Shown: positions 34,742 through 45,778 of the stretch, piece by piece | How the letters are laid out: the number at the start of each line of letters is the position of its first letter | How positions within the stretch are numbered: position 1 is the first letter of the stretch | Assembly (NCBI GenBank): GCA_022828085.1 | Contig: JAJEIY010000046.1 | Location: forward strand, 64,556-128,555 | Direction of reading: 5' to 3' | From: Acidobacteriota bacterium | GTDB lineage: Bacteria; Acidobacteriota; Vicinamibacteria; Marinacidobacterales; Marinacidobacteraceae | Length of the DNA stretch: 64,000 nt | Position numbers and translations under genes: made by a program | The notes under the pieces: generated by a model | Database searches by the model: none | What the model was told of the DNA's origin: nothing | What the model saw: only the letters and a program-made list of their open reading frames with translations

Positions 34742-36937
34742 CTACCGGGTGATCCCGAAGAGCCGGTCGATCGCCCGGATGACGAGCACGCCGTCGCTCG
34801 CCGCCGGGGAGGCCATCACGATCCGGTCCACGCTGTTCTTCGCGAGCAGCTCGTATTCGCGGCCCGCCCGCACGACGAAGGTCTCCCCTTCCTCGGTGGT
34901 GAAGTAGAGCCGGCCGTCGGCGGCGAACGGCGAAGCCGCGTAGGAACCCCCGATGCCCCCGATCCGGGCGCGATAGAGCTGCTCCCCGGTCTCGCCGTCG
35001 TAGGCGGAGAGGCGGCCGTTGTTCGCGCCTAGGTAGAGGACGCCGCGGTAGAAGATCGGTGAGGGGATGTACACCCCGCCGCGGCTCCTGCTCCAGGCGA
35101 TCGCTTCGCTCGAGTCCTCTCCGGGAGCGAGGCTCAGGTCGCCCTCCATCCCGGGACGGATCGCATAGATCGGACGGATCGGCGGATAGCCGGCCTGCAC
35201 GAACAGCAGGCCGTCGCCGAGCAGCGGCACGCTGATGGGGATCTCCGAGTTGGGGCCGAGCCGCCAGCGTTCGGCGCCGGTGGAAGCGTCGTAACCCCGG
35301 ATCACCGTGCCGTTCACGACGACCTCGGCGTCTCCTCCCACGTCGTGCACGAACGGTGTGGAGAACGTGGAGACCTCGTCGCGGGGCGTCCGCCAGAGGG
35401 GCTCTCCGTCTTCGAGGTTGAAGGCGCCGAGGAAGGCGTCGCCATGGACGTCGGCCAGGACGATGACGGCGCCGCCGTGAATCACCGGCGAGGAGGCGTG
35501 TCCCCACTGGTAGTCGGGGTCGTAGAACCAGCCGCTGTTCAGGACCCCGACCTCGCGCTCCCAGAGGAGGTTGCCCTCGAGGTCGTGGCAGAGCAGCACG
35601 CCCATGCTCCCGAGCAGGGTGACGATCCGTTCGCCGTCGGTCACCGGGGTGGCGTTGGCCTGGCTCGACTTGGTGTGCCGGCGCGTCCTCGGTACGCCGC
35701 GGCGCAGTTCGATCGCCCACGCGGGAGCGCCGCTGGCCAGGTCGTAGGCGCGCAGCTCGAAGCGGTGGGCGCTGTCGTTCTGGACCGGCGCCACGTCGCC
35801 GTAGAGGCCGATCCGAAACTCCGAGTCCTCCGTGAGGCTCGCGGCGATCACCACGTACACGCGGTCCTCCCACACGATCGGGCTCGACACCCCGAGACCC
35901 GGGAGGGCGGCTTCCCAGGCGATCCCCTCGCCGTCGGCCGCGTTCCAGCGGAGCGGCACGCCCTGCTCGTCGGCGATGCCCGAGCCCCGGGGACCGCGGA
36001 ACTGCGGCCAGGGGCGCGGCCGGATGGGCGCCAGGTCTCCGGCGGCGGAAGCCGCTCCCGATGGCACGGCCGCCTCGGCAACCTCGCGGGCCGCGGCGCG
36101 GCTCTCGGCCTCACCCTCGGGCCCGTAGGCCACGGTCTCACCGCCGGTTTCCACGATCAGCCGTTCGACCATGCCGCCTCGTCCCGGGAAGCCGTACCGG
36201 GCTCCGCTCTCCGTGATGAAGGACCGCGGGCCGCCGCGCGGCGCGAGCGCGACCGGGGGCCCGGTGAAGCGCTCGTTCCCCGAATCGGCGTCGCGCTCGA
36301 AGATCCGCGCCCGGAGCATCCCGTCCTCGGACACGACCCGTACCCCCCGCTCCGCCGTCTCGTTCCAGTAGCTTCCGGCGAGCTGCTGCCGGGCCTCCTC
36401 GGTGAGATCGGGCGCCGCCACCGCCCGCGCGGTCCGCTCCCGGAGGAGGGCCGCGATGTCTTCCGAGTCCGCGGCCTCCCGCGCGGCCCCGAGTGCGTCC
36501 TCGTCGAAGTTTCCGTTCTCGAAGATGGCCCGCAGCAACTCCTCGTCACCCTGCCGCGACGCCCGGACCAGCAACCCGCCGGCGCCCGGCGCCCCTCGGG
36601 CGAGCAGGAAGAAGACGACTTCCCGGTGGCCGGAACCCGCGGCCCGGCTGAGGGCCGTCATCTGGTAGAAGCGGTCCTCGATGTCGAGGGCGGCCCCGGC
36701 ATCGGCCAAACGCCGGACGACGTCCAGGTGTCCCCGGTCGGCGGCGAAGAAGAGCGCGGTGGCGCCGTAGCGGTTGGGAGCATCCACGTCGGCGCCGGCG
36801 GCGAGCAGTTCCTCGATGCGGCCGACGTCCCCTTCCCGGGCGGCCCCGCGGAGCGCTTCATCCGGATCCTCCTGGGCGCTGGAGGAGGGTGCGGAGATCA
36901 GCAACAGCGCTGCCAGCAGGACTCTTTGGGATTTCAC
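34742..36937 (-). CDS. Ankyrin-repeat + PQQ-like beta-propeller fusion
   Basis: [51 protein letters not shown] then [22 protein letters not shown]. Confidence 0.88.
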   Translation of the reverse strand: MKSQRVLLAALLLISAPSSSAQEDPDEALRGAAREGDVGRIEELLAAGADVDAPNRYGATALFFAADRGHLDVVRRLADAGAALDIEDRFYQMTALSRAAGSGHREVVFFLLARGAPGAGGLLVRASRQGDEELLRAIFENGNFDEDALGAAREAADSEDIAALLRERTARAVAAPDLTEEARQQLAGSYWNETAERGVRVVSEDGMLRARIFERDADSGNERFTGPPVALAPRGGPRSFITESGARYGFPGRGGMVERLIVETGGETVAYGPEGEAESRAAAREVAEAAVPSGAASAAGDLAPIRPRPWPQFRGPRGSGIADEQGVPLRWNAADGEGIAWEAALPGLGVSSPIVWEDRVYVVIAASLTEDSEFRIGLYGDVAPVQNDSAHRFELRAYDLASGAPAWAIELRRGVPRTRRHTKSSQANATPVTDGERIVTLLGSMGVLLCHDLEGNLLWEREVGVLNSGWFYDPDYQWGHASSPVIHGGAVIVLADVHGDAFLGAFNLEDGEPLWRTPRDEVSTFSTPFVHDVGGDAEVVVNGTVIRGYDASTGAERWRLGPNSEIPISVPLLGDGLLFVQAGYPPIRPIYAIRPGMEGDLSLAPGEDSSEAIAWSRSRGGVYIPSPIFYRGVLYLGANNGRLSAYDGETGEQLYRARIGGIGGSYAASPFAADGRLYFTTEEGETFVVRAGREYELLAKNSVDRIVMASPAASDGVLVIRAIDRLFGITR

Positions 36938-37048
36938 GCCGGACCCTCCCTTCGGTTCCTGCCGCCGCCAAGAGCCGCTGAGCCCATCGCGGGCGGCAGT
37001 CCATGGTTGTTCCGTCCCCATTATCCCGCCCGGGGAGGAATATGCTCG

Positions 37049-37783
37049 GTGAGCGTGGCCCAGTACGACGCGATCGCCGCCGCTTATCAGGATTCGAAGC
37101 AGCTTCCCTTCCGGAGGCACGTCGAGCGCCACACGCTCTTCGAGGCGCTCGGCGACATTCGCGGGCTGAGAGTCCTGGACCTCGCGTGCGGGGAGGGGTT
37201 CTACACCCGGCTGCTCAGGATCGCCGGCGCGGCGGAGGTTACGGGAGTGGATATCTCTGGAGAGATGATCCGGCTGGCCGAGCGGCAGGAACGGGAGAAC
37301 CCCCTCGGATGCCGCTACGTCTGCTCCGACGCGGCGGACTACCGGCCCGAGGGTACGGTGGACCTGGTCGTCGCCATGTACCTCCTGCACTACGCCGGGA
37401 GCGCGGACAAGCTGCTCCGCTTCCTGACGGTCGCCCACGCCGCGCTCCGCCCCGGCGGACGCCTCGTCGGGTTCAACGACAACGTGCTGAACCCGCCGCG
37501 GGGAACCGTCTCCTGGAGCAAGTACGGGATCGTCAAGACGGGGCCGGCCGTCCCCACCGCGGGGGCGCCGATCCGCTACCGCCTGACGAACGCCGACGGC
37601 GCGAGTTTCGAGTTCGACAACTGCTACGAGAGCCCGGAGACCTATCGGCGCGCCTTCGGCGAAGCGGGGTTTCGCGAGTTCCGCTGGCTGGGCGTTTCGC
37701 TCGACCCCGCCGAGCGGGGCAACCCCTTCTGGGACGACTTCCTGGCGAACCCTCCGGTCATCGGCTTCACGGCGAGCAGGTGA
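37049..37783 (+). CDS. Class I SAM-dependent methyltransferase
   Basis: RVLDLACGEGFYTRLLRIAGAAEVTGVDISGEMIRLA. Confidence 0.9.
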   Translation: MSVAQYDAIAAAYQDSKQLPFRRHVERHTLFEALGDIRGLRVLDLACGEGFYTRLLRIAGAAEVTGVDISGEMIRLAERQERENPLGCRYVCSDAADYRPEGTVDLVVAMYLLHYAGSADKLLRFLTVAHAALRPGGRLVGFNDNVLNPPRGTVSWSKYGIVKTGPAVPTAGAPIRYRLTNADGASFEFDNCYESPETYRRAFGEAGFREFRWLGVSLDPAERGNPFWDDFLANPPVIGFTASR

Positions 37784-37816
37784 AGACCGGGCGGTCCGGC
37801 GGTAGGCGGGCCGGCG

Positions 37817-39256
37817 CTATTCCGGGCCGAAGGCGTAGAGCGCCTCGACGGTCCGGATGTAGAGACGCGAGGGCGCGATCGCCGGGGTGGCGTAGACCGC
37901 TTCCCCGAGCGGGTTGACCTGGACGACGTCGAGTTCCGGGGATTCCTCTCCGGGATCGAGGGGCCGGACCACCGCCGCGAGCCCCAGTTCGCTCACGAAG
38001 TAGATCTTCCCGTCGGCCGCCACCGGGGAGGCGTAGTAGGCGTCCACGGCCCCCTGGAGACGGTTCTGGGAGAGCATCCTCCCGCTCGAGGGATCCAGCG
38101 CGGTCACGATGCCCCCGTCGTTGACCATGTAGAGGACGCCGCCGTAGAGCAGCGGCGAGGGAAGCTGGGGGACCCGCCGGCGGTAGCTCCAGACCGTGTT
38201 CGGCTCGGTCAGGTCGCCGGCCTCGCCGGGGGCGCCGGGCCGGATCGCCAGGACGCCGTTCTGCGAGGACAGGACCGCCTCGTAGTAGGCCCAGTCGCCG
38301 GCCTCGAGCAGCCCGTTGCTGCTGAGGTCGATCACGTCGAACCAGAAGTCGGAATGTCCGGCGGCCTCGGCGCGCGCGAGCACCCCGTCACCGTTGGCGT
38401 CGGAGGCTTCGAGCGCCTCGGCGAAGGTCGGCGGGGTGATCTGGTTGCCGGGCTGGTTCACCGGCGCCCCGTAGCCGTTCACGTAGACCAGGTCTCCCTC
38501 GAGCAGCGGGGTGGACTTCATCTCCCAGGGGAGTCCGCGGACCCACCAGCGGGCGGCCCCGTCGGCGACGCCATAGGCAGTGAGGAGGAAGCTCCCCGGC
38601 GCCAGGATCTCGAGCCCGTCCGCCGTTTCCCGCAGCACCGGCGTCGAGTGGCCGCTGGTGGCCTCCGGCCGCGGAGTGCGCCAGAGGACCTCGCCGCTCC
38701 GCCGGTCCACGGCGAGGATCTCCGAGTTGAGGTTCTGGTCCAGCACCAGCACCACCGTGTCGCCCGCCAGGATGGGGGATGCCCCCATCCCGTAGTAGTT
38801 GTCGAACGGTCCGAGCGGCTGCCGCCACTGCTCCCTGCCCTTGCCGTCATAGCCGATCAGCCCGAGATCGGGAAAGAAGGCATACACCCCGTCGCCGGTC
38901 GCCGCGACGCTCGGTGACGCCGCGTTGTTCCGCGAATCCACTTCGGTGACGCGCTCCCGTTTCGCCGCGGCTCGCCACAGTTCCTTTCCGGTCTCGGGGT
39001 CGAGCGCGATGGTCAGGAACTCGTTCTCGACGAATGCCGTTACGTGCACGCGGCCGCCCGCGAGGATCGGCGACGAGTGCCCCGGCGGAAGCGGCGTCCG
39101 GAAGATCAGCGCCCGGTCGGGGCCGAAGACGACCGGCAGTTCACCGTCGGGGCCGATTCCGGTCCCGTTGGGGCCACGGAACCGGTCCCACTCGGACCCG
39201 GCGGCCGTGGCGGCGACACCGACGAGGATGACGGGGAGGAGGCGGTAGAACCACAT
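37817..39256 (-). CDS. PQQ-like beta-propeller with inserted EF-hand-like loops
   Basis: SEWDRFRGPNGTGIGPDGELPVVF; DANGDGVLARAE and DLSSNGLLEAGD. Confidence 0.88.
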   Translation of the reverse strand: MWFYRLLPVILVGVAATAAGSEWDRFRGPNGTGIGPDGELPVVFGPDRALIFRTPLPPGHSSPILAGGRVHVTAFVENEFLTIALDPETGKELWRAAAKRERVTEVDSRNNAASPSVAATGDGVYAFFPDLGLIGYDGKGREQWRQPLGPFDNYYGMGASPILAGDTVVLVLDQNLNSEILAVDRRSGEVLWRTPRPEATSGHSTPVLRETADGLEILAPGSFLLTAYGVADGAARWWVRGLPWEMKSTPLLEGDLVYVNGYGAPVNQPGNQITPPTFAEALEASDANGDGVLARAEAAGHSDFWFDVIDLSSNGLLEAGDWAYYEAVLSSQNGVLAIRPGAPGEAGDLTEPNTVWSYRRRVPQLPSPLLYGGVLYMVNDGGIVTALDPSSGRMLSQNRLQGAVDAYYASPVAADGKIYFVSELGLAAVVRPLDPGEESPELDVVQVNPLGEAVYATPAIAPSRLYIRTVEALYAFGPE

Positions 39257-39320
39257 GGAGAAACGAACTGTACGGCCCCTGCCGTTCGCGTGGAAGGGCG
39301 AAGCCGAGCTGCTTCCCGAG

Positions 39321-41234
39321 TCAGTCGGTCCCCAGGTACGTCTCCAGGAACCCCAGGATGCGGTCGGCGCTCTCGATGCGGTTGTCCCGGTTCCGGAACC
39401 CGTGTCCCTCGTCGGGGAAGATCACGTACTCCACGGGAACGCCGTTCGCCCGGACCGCCTCGACGATCTCGTCGCTCTCCACCTGGAGCACCCGCGGGTC
39501 GTTGGCGCCCTGGACCACGAAGAGCGGCCGCACGATGTTCTCGGCATGGAACAGCGGGGAGATGGCCGTCAGACGTTCGAGTTCCGTCTCCGGGTCTCCC
39601 AGTTCGGCGTAGAGCGAATCCCGCGCCGCGCCCCACCAGGGCGGGATGCTGGACAGCGTCCGCACCCAGTTCATCACCCCGAAGATGTTCACGCCCACGT
39701 CGAAGACCTCGGGCTCGAAGGCGAGCGCGGCGCCCACCATGTAGCCGCCGTAACTGCCGCCGATGATGCCGATGCGGGCGTCGTCCACCCAGTCGAGGGA
39801 CTCGAGGTAGGAGCGGGCCTCCACGCAGTCCTTGAGGTCCACGTCGCCGTGGCGCTTGTCGTCCAGGTGGAAGAACGTCTTGCCGTAACCCGAGGAGCCC
39901 CGGTTGTTCACGGCCAGCACCGCATACCCGTTGTTCACGAGATGCTGGATCTGCGCCCGATACCCCTTGCGGCTCTGGCCGCCGGGGCCGCCGTGTACCC
40001 AGACGAGGGCCGGCACCGGCGCGTCCGCCGCCGCCTGGTGAGGGCGGTAGAGGACCGACGGAATCTCCAGTCCGTCGAAGCTCGGATAGCGGATCACTTC
40101 CCCGTCCACCAGGTGGTTCTCTTCGATCTCCGGGTTCAGGGTGTTCGTGAGACGGCGGTGCTCTCCGGTCTCGAGGTCCCAGACGTAGAGGTTCGACGGC
40201 GAGGTGTCGCTGTTCACGTAGAAGGCGAGCTTCGTCTCGCTCGGGGAAAAGCGTACGCCGGTGACATCGCCTCCGGGAACGTCGGGAAACTCGACCGTTT
40301 CGCCGCTCCGGGTGTCCACGACCGTGACCTCCGTGGAAGCGTCCACGTTGACGGCGCTCACCTGGTAGGTGCCCTTCTCCGAGAAGTACACGGTGAAGAC
40401 ATCCCAGTCGGCCTGCACCACCGGGCGGTGTTCCCCGGTCTCCAGGCCGTACGCCCACACTTCTGCGAACTCGCCGTGGGCGTCGGTGCGGTAGAGGAGC
40501 TCGGTGACGTCCGGATCGAAGCTGACCGGGCCGTGCGAGGCGTCCCCCTCGTGCGGGGTGATGTGACGCGGCTCGGCGGAGGCGTCCTCGAGGTCCACGA
40601 GGAAAACGTCGCTGTCGGCGTTGTTCCGCGCTTTGGTGACGGCGAGCCAGCGTCCGTCCCGACTGACCGGCCCCGGCTGGAAGCCTCCGGGGTTTTCGAA
40701 GACGAGGCGCCGGGTCAGATCCTCCACGCGGTATTCGTAGAGATCGAAGGCCTGCGGGTTCCGCTCGTTCGTGGTGACGAAGAACCGCCCCCCGTCCGCG
40801 GTGAAGCCGCTGAAGCCCGCCTTGAGGTCCGCCCCGGGAGTGATGTCCTCGGGAGCTCCGCCGGGCGTCTGGACGTAGAGGTGGTTCAGCTCGTTCCCGC
40901 CCTGGTCGGCCGTGAACAGCATCCGGTCGTCATTCGGGAAGAACGCCATCCCCAGGTTGGCATCGGTGTCCGAGGCGGTGAGCGCCTCGGGTTCCCCACC
41001 CGCGATCGGCTGCGCGTAGACGTTCATCACGCCGGTCCGGTCGGAGGTCATCAGCAGGCGGGTCTCGTCTGCCGAGAAGGACGCCCCGAAGACCTGTTCG
41101 GTGTCGTAGAACGCCCGGGCGCTGTAACTCGGGATGTCAGGGGCTGGCGATGCGCAGCCCATTGCCACCCAAAGCAGGGTGGCGAGGGACGCCGCCGGGC
41201 CTGTCCGGTAGTGGTTCAGGGTTCGGAATTTCAT
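39321..41234 (-). CDS. S9 family prolyl oligopeptidase-like serine peptidase
   Basis: GIIGGSYGGYMVGAALAFEPEVFDVGV, WVHGGPGGQSRKGYRAQIQHLVNNGYAVLAVNNRGSSGYGK. Confidence 0.92.
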   Translation of the reverse strand: MKFRTLNHYRTGPAASLATLLWVAMGCASPAPDIPSYSARAFYDTEQVFGASFSADETRLLMTSDRTGVMNVYAQPIAGGEPEALTASDTDANLGMAFFPNDDRMLFTADQGGNELNHLYVQTPGGAPEDITPGADLKAGFSGFTADGGRFFVTTNERNPQAFDLYEYRVEDLTRRLVFENPGGFQPGPVSRDGRWLAVTKARNNADSDVFLVDLEDASAEPRHITPHEGDASHGPVSFDPDVTELLYRTDAHGEFAEVWAYGLETGEHRPVVQADWDVFTVYFSEKGTYQVSAVNVDASTEVTVVDTRSGETVEFPDVPGGDVTGVRFSPSETKLAFYVNSDTSPSNLYVWDLETGEHRRLTNTLNPEIEENHLVDGEVIRYPSFDGLEIPSVLYRPHQAAADAPVPALVWVHGGPGGQSRKGYRAQIQHLVNNGYAVLAVNNRGSSGYGKTFFHLDDKRHGDVDLKDCVEARSYLESLDWVDDARIGIIGGSYGGYMVGAALAFEPEVFDVGVNIFGVMNWVRTLSSIPPWWGAARDSLYAELGDPETELERLTAISPLFHAENIVRPLFVVQGANDPRVLQVESDEIVEAVRANGVPVEYVIFPDEGHGFRNRDNRIESADRILGFLETYLGTD

Positions 41235-41339
41235 CGATGCGCCTCCTCGGATGTGCTTGCCGCGCTCACGCGGCGGCCGTCCTCGTTCCGGATACGACGA
41301 GGCCTGGACGAGGGTTCCCGCCCGGGGGCGGTGGAAGCA

Positions 41340-42704
41340 TCAGGGCTTGGAGCTTGCTGCGGCCGCCGGTTCCGCGATCGCGTACAGATGCTCGGCGCCG
41401 CGGAGATAGATCGTGCCGTCCACCACCGCCGGCGAGGCCATGACCGGTTCGTCCAGGCTGTTGGTCGCCAGGACCTCGAATTGGGGCCCCGGACGGATCA
41501 CGTGGGTGTCCCCGTCCTCGCTGGTCAGGTAGATGCGCTCGCCCGCCACGACGGGGGACGAGAAGAATCGGGACGGCAGCGGCATCCTTCCGCCTTCGTA
41601 GATGACCTCACCGGTCGCTCCGTCGAGGGCGGTCAGGATGCCTCCGTCGCTGACCAGGTAGAGCGTTCCCCGATGGAAGATCGGAGAGGGGACGTAGCCC
41701 TGCCCCTTGCGGTAGTCCCAGCGGAGCGACCCGTCTTCGAGGTCGAGCGCCAGGATGTTCTTCCGGGGATACCCCGTTACCGCGAAGACGAGTCCGTCGC
41801 CGGAGGTCACCGGGCTCGGCACCGCGTTGCCCCCGAGTCCTTCCACGCGCCAGCGCTCCTCTCCGGAAGCCGCCCCGTAGGCGACGATCTCGTCCGTCCC
41901 CATCGCGATCACGAGCGAGGGGCCGCCGCCGGCGGACTGCACCACCGCCGGCGTTGCCCAGCCCACCCGCTGGGTCCGCTCCGCCCGCCAGCGAATGGCG
42001 CCGGTGGCGATGTCCAGGGCCGCGACAAAGGACCCGTCACCCTCCTCCACATCGCTTTGGACCACTACGAGTCCGGCGGCGGCGACGAGCACGGGAGAGG
42101 TGGCCACCCCCATCCCCAGGGTTCCGACGCCCCCGAAGTCCTGGGACCAGAGGAGGTCTCCCTCCAGGCTGAATGCGTAAAGGCCCTGGGTTCCGAACCA
42201 GGTGACGACTCGCTTGCCGTCGCTTACCGGGGTGGGATTCGCGTAGGAGCCGATCCGGTGGCGGTTGTCGTAGGGAAGCCCGCCGGCCCGCACTTCCCGG
42301 CGCCAGCGCAGCGCTCCGTTCCGTCGATCCACGGCGAACAGCAGCACGTCCAGCCGCTGGTCGGCGCCCAGGCTGTCGGGGTGGAGGAACTCCTCGCTGC
42401 CGAGGAAATGGATGATCGCCCCCGCCCCGGGCACCTTTTCGCCGGAGGTGGCCGAGGTGAGGAAGATCAGATCGTCCACCACGATAGGCGACGAATGCCC
42501 CCGGCCTTCGACGGGGACCTTCCAGAGGATGTTCTCGTCCGTTCCCCAACGGAGCGGGGCGGCGGTCTCCGCGTGCGCCTGTCCGCCCGGACCCCGCCAC
42601 TGTGGCCACTCGGGAGCCGTCGGTTGCTGTGCCGCGGCATTCCCCGCCAGGAGCGCCGTGACCGTGAGCGTCCCGGCCGCGCGGCCGGCCTGTCGAACCA
42701 GCAA
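41340..42704 (-). CDS. PQQ-like beta-propeller secreted protein
   Basis: PEWPQWRGPGGQAHAETAAPLRW; start codon uncertain. Confidence 0.85.
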   Translation of the reverse strand: MLVRQAGRAAGTLTVTALLAGNAAAQQPTAPEWPQWRGPGGQAHAETAAPLRWGTDENILWKVPVEGRGHSSPIVVDDLIFLTSATSGEKVPGAGAIIHFLGSEEFLHPDSLGADQRLDVLLFAVDRRNGALRWRREVRAGGLPYDNRHRIGSYANPTPVSDGKRVVTWFGTQGLYAFSLEGDLLWSQDFGGVGTLGMGVATSPVLVAAAGLVVVQSDVEEGDGSFVAALDIATGAIRWRAERTQRVGWATPAVVQSAGGGPSLVIAMGTDEIVAYGAASGEERWRVEGLGGNAVPSPVTSGDGLVFAVTGYPRKNILALDLEDGSLRWDYRKGQGYVPSPIFHRGTLYLVSDGGILTALDGATGEVIYEGGRMPLPSRFFSSPVVAGERIYLTSEDGDTHVIRPGPQFEVLATNSLDEPVMASPAVVDGTIYLRGAEHLYAIAEPAAAASSKP

Positions 42705-42706
42705 GC

Positions 42707-44137
42707 TCAGCGCGCCGGCGTGGTTTCGCCGGCGGTCGGCGAGCGGAATGCGTAGAGGTGGTCCACGGTGCGCAGGAAGAGCGTTCCTCCGGCGATGGCC
42801 GGAGAAGCCCAGATGGCTTCCGGAAGGGAACTCTCGGCGACGATCTCGAACTCCTCTGCGGCCCGGAACACGGTCAGGTCGCCCTCGAGGCTGCCGATCA
42901 GGACCTGTCCTTCGTACCCGACCGGCGAGGAGTTGTAGCGGCCCGGGTTCGTGGGGCGCGCCTGGAAATGGAGCGAGCCGTCCTCCGGGTCGAGCGCGGT
43001 GATCACGCCGCCGTCCGACAGGAAGAACAGGATTCCCTGGTAGAGGAGCGCCGAGGGGAGGTATCCGGTCCCCCGCTCGTAGGTCCAGCGAACGCGCGGT
43101 TCCACCCCCGGCAGCACTTCGAGAGCCCGCATTTCCTTGCCGGGATAGCCGGTCGAGACGAAGACGAGACGGCCGTCCCCGAGGGGTTGGTGGACGGGGG
43201 TGTGGACCGGGGCCGAGTCCTCGAAGGGCGCGGTCCGCCACAGTTCGACGCCGTTTCCGGCGTCGTAGGCGCCGAGGAAGTGGTAGCCGGGCACGAAGAG
43301 CTGGGTGACGCCCCCGACCGGCAGCAGCGCCGGAGTCGCCCAGCCTTTTCGCGCGTGCCGCTCGGTGCTCCAGGCGATCTCCCCGCTGCGCCGGTCCACC
43401 CCGAAGATGCGCGAGCCCTCGCCGTCGTCGTTGTCGTGGACGAGGATGAGGGTTTCGCCGTGCAGCACCGGATTGATCCCGTGGCCGAGACCCCAGACGC
43501 CGTAATCGCCGAGATCGGTCGCCCAGACGGGGTCCCCGTCCAGCGTGAAGGCGAACAGACCCTGATTGCCGAAGGAGAAGTAGACCCGCTCCCCGTCGGC
43601 GATCGCCGTCAACGACGCGTAGGTGTTGCTCCGGTACCGGTTGTCGTAGACGGGGCCGTCATGGACCGTCCGCCGCCACATCTCGCGCCCGGTGCGCGCG
43701 TCGTAGGCGAGCGCCAGCAGGGTGTGATGGAGGTTCCCGGCCGTGCTCCCGCCGTGCAGGTAGACCTCGCCGTTCCGGATGTGCACCGGCGGCTCCCGCC
43801 CGGGAATCGGATTGCCCGCGATGGCGGCCGAGACGAAGACCAGCTGGTCCCAGACGACGGGCGACGAATGTCCCTCGCCCGGGGTCGCCGTCTTCCAGAG
43901 CCCGTTCGTGTCCGGGTCGAAGAGGACCGGCAGGCCGGTCTCGGTGGAGACGCCGTTCGCGGCCGGCCCGCGCCAGGCGGGCCAGTTGGCGGACCAGTTC
44001 ACCGGTGCTGCTGGAGTTTCCACCGCGGACGGGCCGGAGGCGGACTGTCCCCCGAAGGCCGCTCCCGAAACGGCCAGGGCAAGGATTCCGGCGGCGATAG
44101 CGGCCCCGGACATGCCGGGGCGCAGGAACTTGCGCAC
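42707..44137 (-). CDS. PQQ-like beta-propeller secreted protein
   Basis: ANWPAWRGPAANGVSTETGLPVLFDPDTNGLWK. Confidence 0.88.
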   Translation of the reverse strand: MRKFLRPGMSGAAIAAGILALAVSGAAFGGQSASGPSAVETPAAPVNWSANWPAWRGPAANGVSTETGLPVLFDPDTNGLWKTATPGEGHSSPVVWDQLVFVSAAIAGNPIPGREPPVHIRNGEVYLHGGSTAGNLHHTLLALAYDARTGREMWRRTVHDGPVYDNRYRSNTYASLTAIADGERVYFSFGNQGLFAFTLDGDPVWATDLGDYGVWGLGHGINPVLHGETLILVHDNDDGEGSRIFGVDRRSGEIAWSTERHARKGWATPALLPVGGVTQLFVPGYHFLGAYDAGNGVELWRTAPFEDSAPVHTPVHQPLGDGRLVFVSTGYPGKEMRALEVLPGVEPRVRWTYERGTGYLPSALLYQGILFFLSDGGVITALDPEDGSLHFQARPTNPGRYNSSPVGYEGQVLIGSLEGDLTVFRAAEEFEIVAESSLPEAIWASPAIAGGTLFLRTVDHLYAFRSPTAGETTPAR

Positions 44138-44226
44138 GATGGCCCCGTATTCTGTTCGCTGGCGCGCGGTTTGCCTAACGCGCGGCGTTTTCCGCCGCGA
44201 GCGGTCCGCTAGACTCGCGCCCCGCC

Positions 44227-45744
44227 ATGGTTCCCGGAACGAAGTGCACGGCGAGCCGCCGCGAGAAACGCTCCATGTCGCGATTGAATTCACCGGTGCA
44301 ACGCGGGAAAGGGCGGGAAGTCATCCTGCCGGGACTCCTTCTGCTCCTCCTGGCCGCCGCCGGCGCAAGCGCCCAGGACTGGCCGATGTGGGGTGGAACT
44401 CCGGACCGGAACATGGTCTCCGACAGCCCCGCCCGGCTCCCTTCCGAATGGGACGTGAACAGCGGCCACAACGTGCGCTGGGTGGCGGCGCTCGGTTCGC
44501 AGACCTACGGGAACCCGGTGGTGGCGGGAGGCCGGATCTTCGTCGGCACCAACAACGAGGCCCTCTACGACCAGGAAGTCGTGGGCGACAAGGGAATCCT
44601 CCTCGCCTTCGATGCCGCGACGGGAGAGTTCCTCTGGCAAATGGTTTCGGACAAGCTCGTTTCCGGCCGGGTGAACGACTGGCCGTACCAGGGGATCTGC
44701 TCGTCGCCGCTCGTGGAGGGGGATCGCCTCTACTACGTGACGAACCGGGGCGAACTGCTGGCCCTCGATGTCCATGGCATGGCGAACGGCAACGACGGAC
44801 CGGTGACCGATGAAGTGCGCCAGTCCCCGACCGACGGAGACGTCATCTGGCGGCTCGACATGATGGAGGAGCTCGGCTCCTTCCCCCACAACATGTCGAA
44901 CTCGAACCCGGTCGTCCACGGGAACCTCATCTTCGTGAACACCTCGAACGGCCACGACGAGAGCCACGTGAACCTCCCTTCGCCGTCCGCTCCCGCGATC
45001 ATCGCGGTGGACAAGGAGACCGGAGAGCTCGTCTGGGAGGCGAACCAGGTCGGGGAGAACATCCTGCACGGGCAGTGGTCCGCCGCCGGGGTGGCCGAGG
45101 TGGGCGGCGTGACCCAGGTCATCATGGGCGAAGGGGACGGCTGGGTCCGGGGGTACGAAGCCGGAAGCGGCGAGACGCTCTGGTGGTTCGACACGAATCC
45201 CAAGGACTCGGCCTGGCCGCGCACCCGGAACAACGTCATCTCCACTCCGGTCATCCACGGCGACCGGCTCTACATCGCCAACGGGCAGGATCCGGAGCAC
45301 GGTGAGGGGGTCGGCCATCTCTACGCCATCGACGCCACCCAGCGGGGCGACATCACCGAAACCGGCCGCCTCTGGCACTACGACGCGATCCGCCGCAGCA
45401 TCTCCACCGGCGCGCTGAAGGACGGCATCTTCTACCTGCCCGACTTCTCCGGCTTCCTCCACGCCCTCGACATCGAGACCGGGGAACCGCTCTGGGTCCA
45501 CGACACCTTCGCGGCCGTCTGGGGATCGCCGGTCATCGCCGACGACAAGCTGTATCTGGGGGACGAGGACGGCGACATCGTCGTGCTCCGGCCGGGCCCG
45601 GCCGAGGAGGTCATCGCCGAAATGAACATGGGCGGCTCGGTCTATTCCAGCGCCGTTCCGGCGAACGGCGTTCTCTACATCGCGAGCCACAACCAGCTCT
45701 TCGCCCTCGAGGACCAGGACGGGGCCACCGGGGGCGCCCGCTGA
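44227..45744 (+). CDS. PQQ-like beta-propeller secreted protein
   Basis: DWPMWGGTPDRNMVSDSPARLPSEWDVNSGHNVRWVAALG. Confidence 0.88.
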   Translation: MVPGTKCTASRREKRSMSRLNSPVQRGKGREVILPGLLLLLLAAAGASAQDWPMWGGTPDRNMVSDSPARLPSEWDVNSGHNVRWVAALGSQTYGNPVVAGGRIFVGTNNEALYDQEVVGDKGILLAFDAATGEFLWQMVSDKLVSGRVNDWPYQGICSSPLVEGDRLYYVTNRGELLALDVHGMANGNDGPVTDEVRQSPTDGDVIWRLDMMEELGSFPHNMSNSNPVVHGNLIFVNTSNGHDESHVNLPSPSAPAIIAVDKETGELVWEANQVGENILHGQWSAAGVAEVGGVTQVIMGEGDGWVRGYEAGSGETLWWFDTNPKDSAWPRTRNNVISTPVIHGDRLYIANGQDPEHGEGVGHLYAIDATQRGDITETGRLWHYDAIRRSISTGALKDGIFYLPDFSGFLHALDIETGEPLWVHDTFAAVWGSPVIADDKLYLGDEDGDIVVLRPGPAEEVIAEMNMGGSVYSSAVPANGVLYIASHNQLFALEDQDGATGGAR

Positions 45745-45778
45745 CCCGGATGCAGACTGATCCGCACTGATCGGTCCC

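Noticed and set aside
39255-42755. 1166-aa plus-strand ORF
   Set aside because: Antisense shadow of the S9 peptidase and a PQQ propeller; no domain signatures.
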